A stretch of 64,000 nt of DNA. Origin: Cliona cf. orientalis. Lineage: Eukaryota > Porifera > Demospongiae > Clionaida > Clionaidae. The position numbers were made by a program, and so were the translations under genes. Below are positions 31,003-43,200 of this stretch, in pieces (positions within the stretch are counted from its first letter, which is position 1; the number at the start of each line of letters is the position of its first letter). The stretch is taken from positions 8,554,006 through 8,618,005 of the forward strand of contig OZ005693.1 in NCBI GenBank assembly GCA_963930775.1, in the 5' to 3' direction. The notes under the pieces were generated by a model. That model was not told the origin of the DNA and searched no databases. It worked only from the letters and a program-made list of their open reading frames with translations.

Positions 31003-32236
31003 CTATATAATCTGCTGGATGTCTTTTTCAGTATGATGCACCGATTTTTCTTTGATGCTGGCTGCTTCATGGTGCACACTTCGCTCCCGGCATGAAAGGG
31101 GAATGTCAAATTTTGAATCATCTTGGGGGCCAGGTACAAAGGCATCGAAGATTGTCAAAGAAAATGACCCCGCTTTTCCATCAGTTCGGAAGTTGTAGAC
31201 TGGAGTGTTCTTATCTGTAGCCATGACTCCAATATCATGATAAAGGTAGGTATCCTATCCAATAATCAAGAAAAAATAAATTGAATTTGGCAGTTATTAA
31301 CAGCTACGTTTAATCTATATACCAGGCCAGGATTTTTTTTGGGGGGGCTCGCGGAAGCTTTCCTGCTAACTACATAACTGTTATTGCATAATAGTTGAAG
31401 TTTATAATATTATAGCTTTTTATTAGCTCAGTGAAGTCGTTAATAGTAATGTAAGCTGTATGCTAAGAATGTTGAGTCTTATACATACCCGATACACCCA
31501 AACTTGAACATTTTGTCCGTAAAAATCCGTCGACTCCTTATAGCTGGAGTATTGAACCCAATCAAAGTTTGGTATGGTGATGTTTCCTCTCTCAGTGATG
31601 GAGCAGTAGTTATACGGTCTGCAAGATCATATGAAGTAATTAGTTAGATACCGCTATACACTCTTGGCTATATACACTAACTCGTAGTATTGGTAGGCCA
31701 CTTGTTGATCAAGTCTGATGAGATAGTTGACCTTTCCCTCTTTACCATCACCCATGTTGTGTACGGTTCGATCTCTCCCACCATCTCGATCGTGATAAGC
31801 AACCGCTGTGTATATAGCACAATGTCATGCATGATTATGATGTTAGATCTAAGCTCCAAGACTGGTTTGTTATAGTATTAATATTTATTTAGCTATACAG
31901 ATGCTACCTGTGAAATTAATAGTAATGCTGCAAACAGAATTGGGACTTGATATTGAAGATTGTTTGGAGGTATGCACCATTATACCAGTTCAACATACCT
32001 GATATCACTGTCCCCTCTTGAATCAGCCTATATACTGTACAAAGATATAAGGCATTCATACACTATTACTATAGTACCAGTTTTAAATTTTATCTATGCC
32101 TAACTGTGGTCTGTAGTTATAGTAGACTACCTCTGAGTAGAAAGCTTCTGAAATACGTGGCTGTAGCTGCCCACTAGTGTATTGGAGTCCCATCAGAGTG
32201 ACCCGGCACAACCAGCAACCCATACCGTAGAGCCAT
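31003..32236 (-). pseudogene. Ependymin-like EPL3, disrupted copy
   Basis: Exon equivalents are 32236-32131, 32034-31999, 31805-31676, 31618-31489 and 31254-31003. Three frame-disrupting changes are visible. A four-base insertion (CCGG type) near 32203 in the signal-peptide exon leads to an early stop. Two extra bases near 32031 (TATATAGG against TATAGG) disrupt the short second exon. A four-base insertion near 31006 ends the protein at KDIQQII. An upstream ATG (32277) restores the frame of exon 1 with another hydrophobic leader, but exon 2 then fails whichever acceptor is used. Exons 3 and 4 remain open, so loss is recent. Confidence 0.8.
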
Positions 32237-32696
32237 AGCCAGTCTGGAAGGTTTAAGATATGTAGTATAGCTTGCAATGAAGTGACTGTTAGTGGTAACT
32301 GGCTGTAAACTGGTTTATAGTAATTTTAAGTTGGCAATTACTGTTATGAATAGCTTGATCAAAGTCATGTGAGGCATAATCAGCAGCATCCCTCTTTGTC
32401 TTAAGCATATTCATAACATTGTGACCTGGGTAAGTAGTTTACTGGTTGACTTAGTAGTGCACTCATGTATTAGTGCATACCTTTGCAGAGCAGTTTAAGC
32501 AGGTATCAGCATGTTATATAATCTGCTGAATCACTGTCTATGTCATGCATGGTCTAAAATTAGCATCATGTGCTGATGTGATAAGGGTAAATTGAAGTCA
32601 CATGCAGAAAAAAATTAAAGAATGTTTTTAATGGTGCTGCATGTGACTTTAATTAACTCTTGCTCTCACTTGTGCAGCTAAACAACCAAGACTTGT

Positions 32697-32800
32697 GGTA
32701 CCGTATAGCCGGAAATTTTTGAGGGAGCCAATTTTCGCGGTTTTCGCGGTTGACAGGCGACCCACGAAAATTAAATCCGCTAAATATAAACCCTAAACGG
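32697..32800. mobile_element. Solo end of a TACCGTATAGC-type element
   Basis: GGTACCGTATAGCCGGAAAT followed by the GAGGGAGCCAATTTTCGCGG block resembles the tip of the palindromic MITE family at 10695 and 56813. No matching right end was found, so it is probably a truncated copy. Confidence 0.45.
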
Positions 32801-33022
32801 TCGCAACGTCGATGCGTGCGATAACAGGGGGTGTGCCCTTCGTGGTGCATGCCGCTGCGCTGCTTGATCGATCTATTAAACAGCTGAGCTTCTTCGACAC
32901 AAATGTCTTATTTCAAGCCTTCAAGCGACTCTACCACACTTCCTGATCCACATGGCCCAAATCTCCTTGTATCATCGTGGTAACCACGGACCATAGCCTC
33001 GATCATATGCGACTCACGTGCT

Positions 33023-33055
33023 AGCCTCGTCCCCAGGCCCTTGGGACGAGGCTAT
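33023..33055. repeat. Short hairpin of the TAGCCTCGT family
   Basis: TAGCCTCGTCCCCAGGCCC followed by TTGGGACGAGGCTA forms a tight inverted repeat. A longer relative lies at 36791-36851 and TAGTCTCGT-tipped relatives at 26348-26670 and 42592-42747. Confidence 0.55.
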
Positions 33056-33255
33056 ATACTCCCGTGCCATTTCTCAATCTCACCAACGATCGCTGTCACA
33101 ACTTTCGGAGCCGCGGCTGCATTCGTCCCCTAATAGTTTTGAATTTCATCATATGAAATGGTAGACCTTACAGTTCTAGAGAGATCACATGCAGTAGACT
33201 AGAGGAGAGCTAGTGTAGAGCTAGGGCGCAGGCTCACTGTAGCATTGTTGCAGAT

Positions 33256-36200
33256 TGTAGCCATGTATTAAACTGTCCAGTGAGTCGTAAAGACTTTACT
33301 ATTAGTGATGACCATCAACACTTCTTTTGTCATGATTATCTTTGCCTAGTTGGCTGATTTGCTGAACAAAGCTGAAAATAAACTAATCCATCTACAACTT
33401 TGTTCTGGTTAATCTCTGAGGTGAGGCTGGCATGGGAGCTGCACACTAAAATCCAATTTCTAGTTAATAATGAATGCACAGGAGTGCAGAACCCTCACCG
33501 CTACACGCATGCATGACTCATGCACATCTAGCTAGATCTCTCAGTATGTATGCCTGCTCAATATCAGGAGTATTGAACTAGATACAATGTATACATACCC
33601 TGCACCTGAGGTACTCCAGTTTTCTTTAGAGTCAGTGCATGATATATAGGTGTAGGGGGAAGCTAGGCACCTGCCTATGTCACTATATTAACTGAAAGCC
33701 TCTACATGTGATTAATTATGCATTTGAGAGCCACTGCCTGTTTACACTGTCACTGCATTGATAACTGACCAGCAAGGCACAGAATGGCAACCACAGCTGC
33801 ACTCTTCTGGTAATCCTCAGATGCGTACTTTCTCTCAGACGACCATTACCATACGGACGGACAAAAATCGCCAAATGATTGCCGTATCCGTTACCCTCCG
33901 CCTACGCTTTGCGGCGAAGGTTAAAAAGACTGTCTGCAGATATGAGCATGGCTGATTACACGTTGCAGTACTGTAGCCAGCTGCAGACAGGTTGTCTATG
34001 TACACAATCAGATGTGTGTGCAAGTTCCTGGTACTGAGTAGTGATGTCATTATGTTGTGGCTGGCTGATGTGAGTATGAAAGCTGAAAGTATAGATGCAG
34101 GTGAGTGTGATAAAGCTGGATATTCCCCTAGCTGGATCAGTAGGTGTATATTTGCTTTTGATTAGAAATTGAACTTTCTGTAGGCAACTCAATGCTGTTT
34201 GCACACATAACATAACCTAATTAGACTAGTATCATGATTGTGGTACACAAATCACAAAATATTTCTGAAAGTCATCACTTTGTCACCATACAACTCAAGT
34301 CATTAATTCCTCCTGATCACATACACCAGACAGCTATAGACAAAGTTCAATTTCTGTATTGGCCCATCACCTAGCAACCAATAATTATTAAAGTTTTTTG
34401 TACACAAATTACCAGCTACTATATAGAGGATCACGGTGGTTGTATATTATTATAGTACTAATGAAGGGAGTCATTCGCATATCGGCCAGCAAAATTAATA
34501 GTTGTAAGATCTCATATATAGAGTGCATAATTTGGTAAAGATCATCTGGGTGCTTCCTGAGATAGGAGTAGCTTAATTTTCTGGGCTGATAAAGGCAAGA
34601 TAATATAGTGACAGTATATGCATTACGTGCACCTTTAAGTTAGTGCAACTGGCTCTATTGTTTAGGTTGCCCTGCATATCTGGACTATAATATCACTTGA
34701 ATTCTTAAACCCCCTGCATTTTAATCATAATATTATATAAGCATGCAGTAAGATGTAGAACCTTGTAATTGCCTAATAATGTGCATGATAATTAACAGTG
34801 ACCTCAAATATGTTATATGCATGAGATGCATGATCAGAATACACCCCAATTAAGGTCTTGTAACTGTCTTATTGGCCCATGACCCCCTCCCATCATTGGT
34901 CTACTCTATGATCACCCACACCCCTGTGGTGGCCGGCAATTTGCCTATAAAAACTTTGGTTGCTAGGTGATGGTCAATAAAATTAATAATAGTTATCTGC
35001 CAGTAATTGGGGTGCATGCATGAGATGCATGGTCGAATGCACCACAATTACTGTCAGATAACTATTTTGTTGGTAGTTGACCTCTGTTCATCATTGGCCT
35101 ACTTTATGATGACCCACCCCCTTCCCATAGCCGGCAAATTGCCTATAAAAACTTTGGTTGCCAACAAAATTAATTATATTATAATGCATCAAGCCATCCT
35201 ATACTCTCAGTGGTAAGTCTGTTATCTTAAGAGTGCATGGGGTACTACACACTCACTGCCTATCAATTCAACTGATTACAATGTAGATGATAAACTTTGA
35301 CCAGTTTGGTCAGGAATACAATCTTGGTTACTCAATCAATGCTGAGCCACATAGAAGAGAGACTCTTGCATAATAATAATATTATTATACCCTTTCTGTA
35401 GACTTGATAATAATTTACAAGTGGCATTACAATGCATTATTGTTTGACAAATAATTATTTTATTTATTCTATAGATCTGAATCTTAGACTATAATAATAG
35501 TAGTGAGAATATTCATCCTATTGTGCTGGTAATTAGCCATTGTACACACACTAGAGTGAAAGTGGCCACTATCATACCCATTACTTTAACAATGAATATT
35601 TTGTCATACATCACACCCCTTTTAGTAAGTTGTTTGTGATGAAGGTGGTGATACATCGTGTAGCTCCATGGCCAAGCTCCTCCGCAATATAATTATAATA
35701 TTATAATTATGGAAGGTGATTCGAGTGTCTATGCTTGATGTGGAGACAGATGTGATAGGCAGGTTAATTTAGAATCTGCTTTATATATATATAGTAACTT
35801 ACCCTTGATTTAAAGTTCTACATGCAGGATTCCAAACTAAGTTTGAGAGGGGAATTATTTATTGCATGGGTGGGCTATATAATATTAATAATATGTAGGA
35901 TCCCCCCACGAAGATACATAGATCTACTAGAGACTTGCATTGATTGTGACATCACATACATTACCATAGAATGATATAAATTATTATACCTAATACCATT
36001 AAAGCTGAAAGCCATTTCTAATGTCTCCCTTAGCACATGCAAGAGGGGGCACATCCCCTTCCTCCTACCAATCATTACTACTACTATGTTATAATATTAA
36101 TGGTGGTTCACCAACTAGATTTTGGGAGCCTAAGTATGACATTGTAGGCTATTCTTATGTATATACCATTAATTATTATAGTCTTATGTAATATGCAAAT

Positions 36201-37298
36201 TTGACAGCATGCAAGGTCATAATGTAGAGCATTATTAATTTAGTAAGTTGATGTTTCTTTTAGTATACTTGGAATAATATTAGTATATCCAAAAAAGCAA
36301 ACTAATTAAACTTATAGAAAAGCCATCTATATGTATCCATGCAGTCTGTGTACCATGCATGCACATAGTAGTTGACTTAATTTCATAATCTCAGTGGGAA
36401 TACACCATCCCCCACGTATGTCTTCCTTGTGCACACAATCATTGGTAATCATAACTAAGTGTGATTTTATAAGTTTATAATACAAACAGCCAAGCCAACA
36501 TATAACTAGACATAACATTTATTTAGTTAAGTAGAAAACATGCAGTGTCACCTGCAGAGCTGTTTCACCAACTTAGCTATTATAGTATCGTGCTCAAACT
36601 ATTCATATGTTGCTGTGGTGACATTTTAATGTGATACCTCAATATAGTCCAAGTAATCACCATTCCATATATTATTAAGAGGAAATATATGTTTCACTGC
36701 ATGGTGCATACATTGGTATACACAAGAACAAGCACACCCATGGCAATGTCACTACTTGCATGAGTTTTATTATCCAAACCAGGCCAGCTAGTAGCCTCGT
36801 CCCCAGGCCATTCCCATGCACGTTTTCAATGTTGCTGGGGGTGAGGCTAGCCAGCTAGGGTTCTGTGGTGGGGAATGGGGAAATTTCCTCTCCTACCACC
36901 CAAACTGGTTGCCATGGCATATTATAATATGCATGAATTAAAAAGCAATTTTAAGCATTAGTTGTAGTAGAGTAATTCAAATTTTATTCCATGCAGTACA
37001 ATGATGCATTAATTTTTATAGTGCTCATGCACTATGTACTGTAATACTGTCTACAAAATTTAATGGTTCAGTAAGGATTCAACTTATAATAATATTATTG
37101 TTGTGCACTCTATAATAGCTATCTAGCTGTAGCCTACATTGTAGTGTATGTATAATATAGTGCACAAATCACACTGACTGTAACTAATGATTCTACCATG
37201 CTCTCCTATAACCATAAACTTGAATTTAAACCTGGTACCACAAGCTAGCCTATTCCTAATCTGTCAAAAGTGAGTTTCAGCCACACTGAGCTATACTA
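33256..37298. other. About 4-kb gene-free stretch
   Basis: No exon with recognisable domain or splice context was found on either strand; short open frames (for example 33758-33955 and 35007-35216) look incidental. The stretch is AT-rich with TAATATTAT-type palindromes. It contains a diverged two-copy tandem repeat at 34815-35175 and a hairpin element at 36791-36851. Confidence 0.5.
34815..35175 (+). repeat. Two-copy tandem repeat, period about 205 bases
   Basis: GGCAATTTGCCTATAAAAAC (34934) recurs as GGCAAATTGCCTATAAAAAC (35132), each followed by TTTGGTTGC. ATGCATGAGATGCATG (34818) recurs near 35019, and TTGGTCTACTCTATGATCAC recurs as TTGGCCTACTTTATGATGAC. This is a diverged direct duplication. 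Function unknown. Confidence 0.7.
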
Positions 37299-40200
37299 TC
37301 AGGTTGCAAGACTGATTTCAAGGTCATTCTCTTGTAATGGCTTGTGGACAGAAGAAGTCATCAGTTCCTCACGATAGGACTCAACTAGCGAGCGTCGTTC
37401 CTCCTCATCAATGGCTGCAGACGGCTGATCAAGTGTTGCCGATTCACGACACTTGGAGCAACAAATAGCAGCTGAAATCTTAAAGCTGTAAAGACTTGCT
37501 CTATCTGCAACGGTGTTACCTACAAATACAGTGTATAGACTAATTTTAGCAGATTGGTGGTCTACTTTCAGTATCACCAAAATTATAAATTATTGTTATT
37601 GAATGCATGTTGAACTGCAAAAAATTAGATTCACCAAAAAATTATTTTTCAATGTAGACTTAGGATCCCTCAAATATCATGCTTATCTGCTAATGCAATT
37701 CACAATTTTAGCCATCCTTTGATGACTTTGCAGTTTGTAAAGCTTTGTAATCAGATATTTTAAGAATGAGGCTGTGGTTAAGGATATTGATGTTGCTGGA
37801 TCCACATGAGTGAATATCTGTCAGTATTTATCTTGATACTTGGAGTGGTTAGTTCATTGTACCCTATATACTGTAGACTTGACCACTGGATTATATAAGA
37901 CACCACTTTATTAATTTTGGCTGATAAAATAATTACCAGTACTCTATCATAGTGAAAGCGTTCAACCTGACATGTGCACATGGCATAAATTGTATGAACA
38001 ATTGGATATCTGTGAGTAAAAGTGGGCATGATAGTGATTAACCTTACACAATAATATTGAAAGTACTCTGTCAGTTAATTGAGCACAATAGAGATAATAA
38101 TATGGAGTAAGTAAGTAATGGACTATTGACTTCCATGTGTAGTCGGACTCAAAACGTCACGAAGGCAGCACGGCACTACTTATCATGCTTCATACTAGCA
38201 ATCCCCACACCTATCTTCATGACTTGAATTTGTAATGTTTAATTTTTTGCATACTATAATATATTATACAAGCGAAAAAATAATATCACCATCAGAAAAC
38301 ACCCAAGGTCAGTCAAAATCCTCAGTGATCAGGTGGCATTCTGTAGCACCCACTGGGTCAATTTCTATCGATCTCAGTACAAGTACCCCGTATGGCTGTA
38401 CATATGAATTCCAAGTTTCGAGCCTCACCCATCTTAGCTTCCTAGCAATGTTTATAGCTATAATATTAGGCCACTACAAATTGGATCATAGTTTCCCGTC
38501 CACCGCCCGCATGCCTTTCGAGCTACCGCCTACTTTTTCTATTATTGCACTTATTTTCTATCAAAACGAAAATATTGATGACGTAATTGAAAATTTCAAT
38601 ATTATTTACGGTCTGTTCCATGTGCGCTCGAGTTGCAAGCCGAGGTTGTGATGTTGATGGCTCATCAGTACTTGCTCACTGCAGTTCTCGCTCTGCATGA
38701 TGATCGCTATACTCATGAGTAGCTTCATTCATAGTTCTAAGACTGTGCTTACCATGTCAGCTGAAGATGGCGAGATTAGCTCGAGTCATGTACCCCGGCG
38801 GCCATTTGTGGTTTATACCACATCCGGTAATAATGAATAATGAATAATAAAAATTAACCGCCCGCATGCTATTGAAGCGACAGCCAGGACGGGAAACAAC
38901 TATACAATTTGTAGTGGCCTTATAGCTTTTTTGGATCCCCCAGATTAAATGTTGTGTATAGAATGCATGTGGTAACTAGGTTCTTCTAAATTTAAACGGC
39001 TAGGTATACAGGGGTACATGGTGCTATATTACATAGCTTGACTCACTTATCTGTATGTTGGCTCTTGCCTGATCACTCGTTGTAACAGCCTGGAGCATTC
39101 CTCTCCTCTTCCAGTACTGATACAATGCCAGCAGACAGATCGAAGCCAGACCCAGTACTGTGGCGGCAAACGGGGTGTACACAATCACATGTCTGTAGAA
39201 TGCAGCATCACGGAGGTTCTCTTGCATAGTACAGCCATTGCTGAGGGTCATAAAAACTATAATTATGGGTAAGAATACACACCCATTTGTACTGGAATTA
39301 TAGTTAATGCATGCATGCATGCGTGTAATACTGTCTGATACACATTCATACAAAAATGTAAGCAGTTTGTGCTGCATATATTACTCAAGCGTACTTTTCA
39401 ATGGATGGGATATACGTAGGTGCGAGGATAATGCATACATTGCACAATGTCGTGCACTCTTGCACACATACTTATTGGCCATCACCTAGCAACCGAGAGG
39501 GGGTCATGGGCCATCAAAAGTATTTTGCAAGACCTTTGCATGTTGGAGTCTACTAGTTGACTTGGAGAGGTATGAACCAGATGTTAAAAAAAATAGGCCA
39601 TTTGTCAATCTTTCTTTCTTTCTTTCTTTCTTTCTCATTTCCAGGGCTAACTCAAGACTGTCTTTACCTCTCACCTTATAGTTCTCATATAAATCCACTC
39701 TATTTTGTAGCGCCCATGCAGTGTTCGAGGAGCGGTAAGGCGCTAGGCATAGGCGAGCTACTTGCTAGCGCTTACAGCGCTAGTGCTACGCTGGATCAAT
39801 CATATCATATATGAACACAAGTTAATGAGGGGCGTGGCAAAGAATTTTGCGCACCTCCCATCTTCCATTTAATCAGTTGTGAGCAAACCATGTACTAAGA
39901 TGGCATTGATAAATTACACTAAGTGATAAAAAAGAACAGAAACAAGTATAAAAACAATTGAATAAAATTGAAGAATGAAGTATACTATATAGGGATGGCA
40001 GGATCAAAAAGTACACAAACAAGAGAAAATTGCATCTACTATGCATCCCTATGCTTGCTTTTTGAGGGGTGCAAAAATAACCAGACTGAATCAAAACTGA
40101 TAAATCTGAACCATCGTGACAACCGTAGGGAACAACCTGCACGAATGTCTTCCACATGCTATACTCAATAAACACATCAACAGAGAAAAAGTAAGGGTAG

Positions 40201-43200
40201 AGATGTATAGTTAAGTAGATGCGATTTTCTCTTGTTTGCGTACTTTTTGATCCTGCCATCCCTACTTCATTCTTCAATTTTATTGATTATACTTGTACAA
40301 AAAGCCTAGCTAAGGTAGAATATATCATATCCTGTCTAATTCCTAGGCTGAGATATAAAACTCACAAGAACTTTAACAGGAAACCAACATACAAAACAGA
40401 GTGATGTAGGTGTTAGGCAACTTAACCTCCCAATTAAATTCAATGACAACTGCATGCCATTAGTATGGTAACTCCCATATTAACGGAAACATGACATTGT
40501 TATTATAGCCCTCTAACATGCACAGATCAAAGTCCAGAGTTCAAACCATACCTCTACAATCTTGTTTGGACCATGCACCTCACACTATTACTTAGTAAAT
40601 ACAAATAGCATGCATATCCTTCAAGCTTACTTTTTTGGTTTCAGTTCAAGAACAAGCTTATTCAGTACTCCATTGGATACACGGTCAGCAAATAGCACCC
40701 ATCCACAAACAAAGGCACTGCTTCCCTATTATACAATAACAATCATCATGGTATAGACTAAAATAAAATCATTGCATGCCACATGGTTAATACAATTATT
40801 ATTCTAAGCTATTTAATTTATAGCTACTCAGGTCATGCTCAGATCGCTCGAGTTTATAATAGCTTTGCAAGCTTTCAAAACGCTTGCTAGCTCTTATGAA
40901 TCCACAAGCTCCATCACTGGAAACTATGGGTTATAGCAGACTTACACTAAAGTCTCCAATGAGGATCGAGACCATGCTCAGAGAGAGCACCATGAGAGTA
41001 GCACCTCCCATTCCCAGGAGAAGGATGCCAATGTAGATACAATCCCTCTTCCAGTAGAAGTTGCTGAGTTCATGATCACCATGCTCAGGCTGCACCCAAA
41101 ACCACATCCTGCATGGGGAGTTTCAATTTTAACAGAATCAAACCAAACTTACACCTTGCTTACATTAATTAATTATAATTTTTATAGTAGCTAGCTAATT
41201 TTTCTGCTGGCATTAAAATTTAATAATAGAAATTGTTGAGTCACTCATGGGAAATACATGTCAATACTCTAGAATCACACTCTGATAATAATAGCTATTA
41301 TAAATATTATTATTATTATTAGTAACAGACTTACAGAGCTCCCCATACAAGTACAGTGCCAAGAAAATAGAGCATCTATAAAATAGATAAAGAGTGAGCA
41401 CCAAGCTAAAATAATAATATCATAACAAGGCCTAGCCACAAAATTTTTGAGTGATCAGGTAATTTCAAGTGGGCGTGGCACTAACAATGTACACGTGCAT
41501 GTGCAAGGGGCATGCTTCCCCATGAAAATTTTGGATTTTTAGACCTAAAAACGTTTCTGATTCATATCCTGAAGGTAAAATTGAGGTCTAGATGCATGGC
41601 GATCTCAATCATAGTATGATCTGAATAATCAGGCAGAGTTGATGTCAAATGCGATTCAATTAGCCAGCAAGGCCAGCAGACTCCGCCAATTTTGAATCGA
41701 TAATCGTTCAGGTAGCTTGGAGAAAAAGTGGTCAGGTAGATATACCTAAATACCTGACCAGTGACAATGTCATCTGCATACACCTGTGACAAAAATTAAG
41801 TCAAGTATACTCTCATACATCCTCTATTATGACACATATGCATGTGGTTTTCAATTTCTGCTGATTAGATGGTCAATAGTAACCACAGCATGTGCAGCAT
41901 GCATATCCATGGTATTCATTTGCACAATATCATGTCATTCTATCCAGTCACTTACCTTTTCTCCTACTATTTTATTGATCCTCTTCACAGCAATGGTTGC
42001 AATAAAGCTACCAATGTAGAGTATCAAAGGTCCAACTGAGATACTCGTCTGTATTAAATTTGGTGAGAAAACCATTAATTCTGTACCTGCGCTTAAGATG
42101 CATGTATACGAATGCATACCTCATTCATTTTCAGAGTATCAAGAAAGAAAAAGGGAAGATACTGCTGGGTGAAGATCGTGATTATCTTGGAAGCCACAAA
42201 TGCACAGATGACCTGTGATCAGGGATGAAAGAGAGTTGCATGACATGGGGGGGGGGGGGGGGGGGGGGGGGGTGTGGGGGTGTGGGGTGTAAAGGAGCCA
42301 GCTGCATGTGCACATGCTGATCCCATGCAGTAGTAACCTTCACCAAAATTAAGCTACCCATGGTATAACAATACCAACCCTACTATTCTAAGCCAAACCC
42401 TAACCCCTGCCCTCTGTCTAATCGTGCATTACAAATCCATATCATGCTTGCTTGATTGGAACAAGTTAATTGATACACACTTGCTGGCTTACTAATACAG
42501 TCTGGTATCTATGGTAACCAGGCATCATAAAAGCATAGCCTATACAGGACTCATAAAAATTGCATGCAGTGAAGCAACCTAGCTATATCTGTATAGTCTC
42601 ATTTCTGGGCCCCAATATTCATCACAGCACTCGGAGGGAAGAGGATATATAGCTAATGAATATGATCTAAGCTTGTAAGAACCAAGAATGCATGTATCAC
42701 CAGACCCCTTCCCTTTCAGAGGGTGGGGTCTGGGAATGAGACTATAAGCTACCACAATACCGGTATATTAGATAAATCAGACTCTACCATAATATTATTA
42801 TGATATCAGAAGATTAAGAATCTAAGATCATATAGAAATCTTACCAGATAAAAATCAGGCTTTATTAACCATTTGTACCATTTCAATTTATTCAAAACCG
42901 TATTCTTTTCACGGACAACAATATGAAATGGTATGATCATAAGAAATCCAAGACCAATGACAATGATCGCCAGTACCTGAGGATAAAACACTGATTATAT
43001 TATTGCCACATGCATGCAGCCTCAAAAATGTCATATTATATGACACTAGCCTATTATAATAATAAATGATCCAGATTATATAGCTAATGTTATGCCAGAC
43101 CTACGTATACGTAGCTACGTATATATAATCATTATTAATTATGCTACTGTATAACTGTTACAGTGCATGGTAATACTATAATACTATTAGTGTGCACATG

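Larger units (their letters stand above)
29180..33255. repeat. Segmental duplication unit 3
   Basis: Begins abruptly inside BTBD9 exon 6 (at TACGCTATGTCCAGACC, five bases into the exon) and runs through copies of exons 7-10, the spacer, and the ependymin-like gene with its upstream flank to about 33255. It lacks several insertions present in units 1 and 2, so it shows the empty sites. Confidence 0.85.

Noticed and set aside
33758-34213. Short open frames around 33.8-34.2 kb
   Set aside because: No domain, splice context or repeat support, and hydrophobicity and composition look random.
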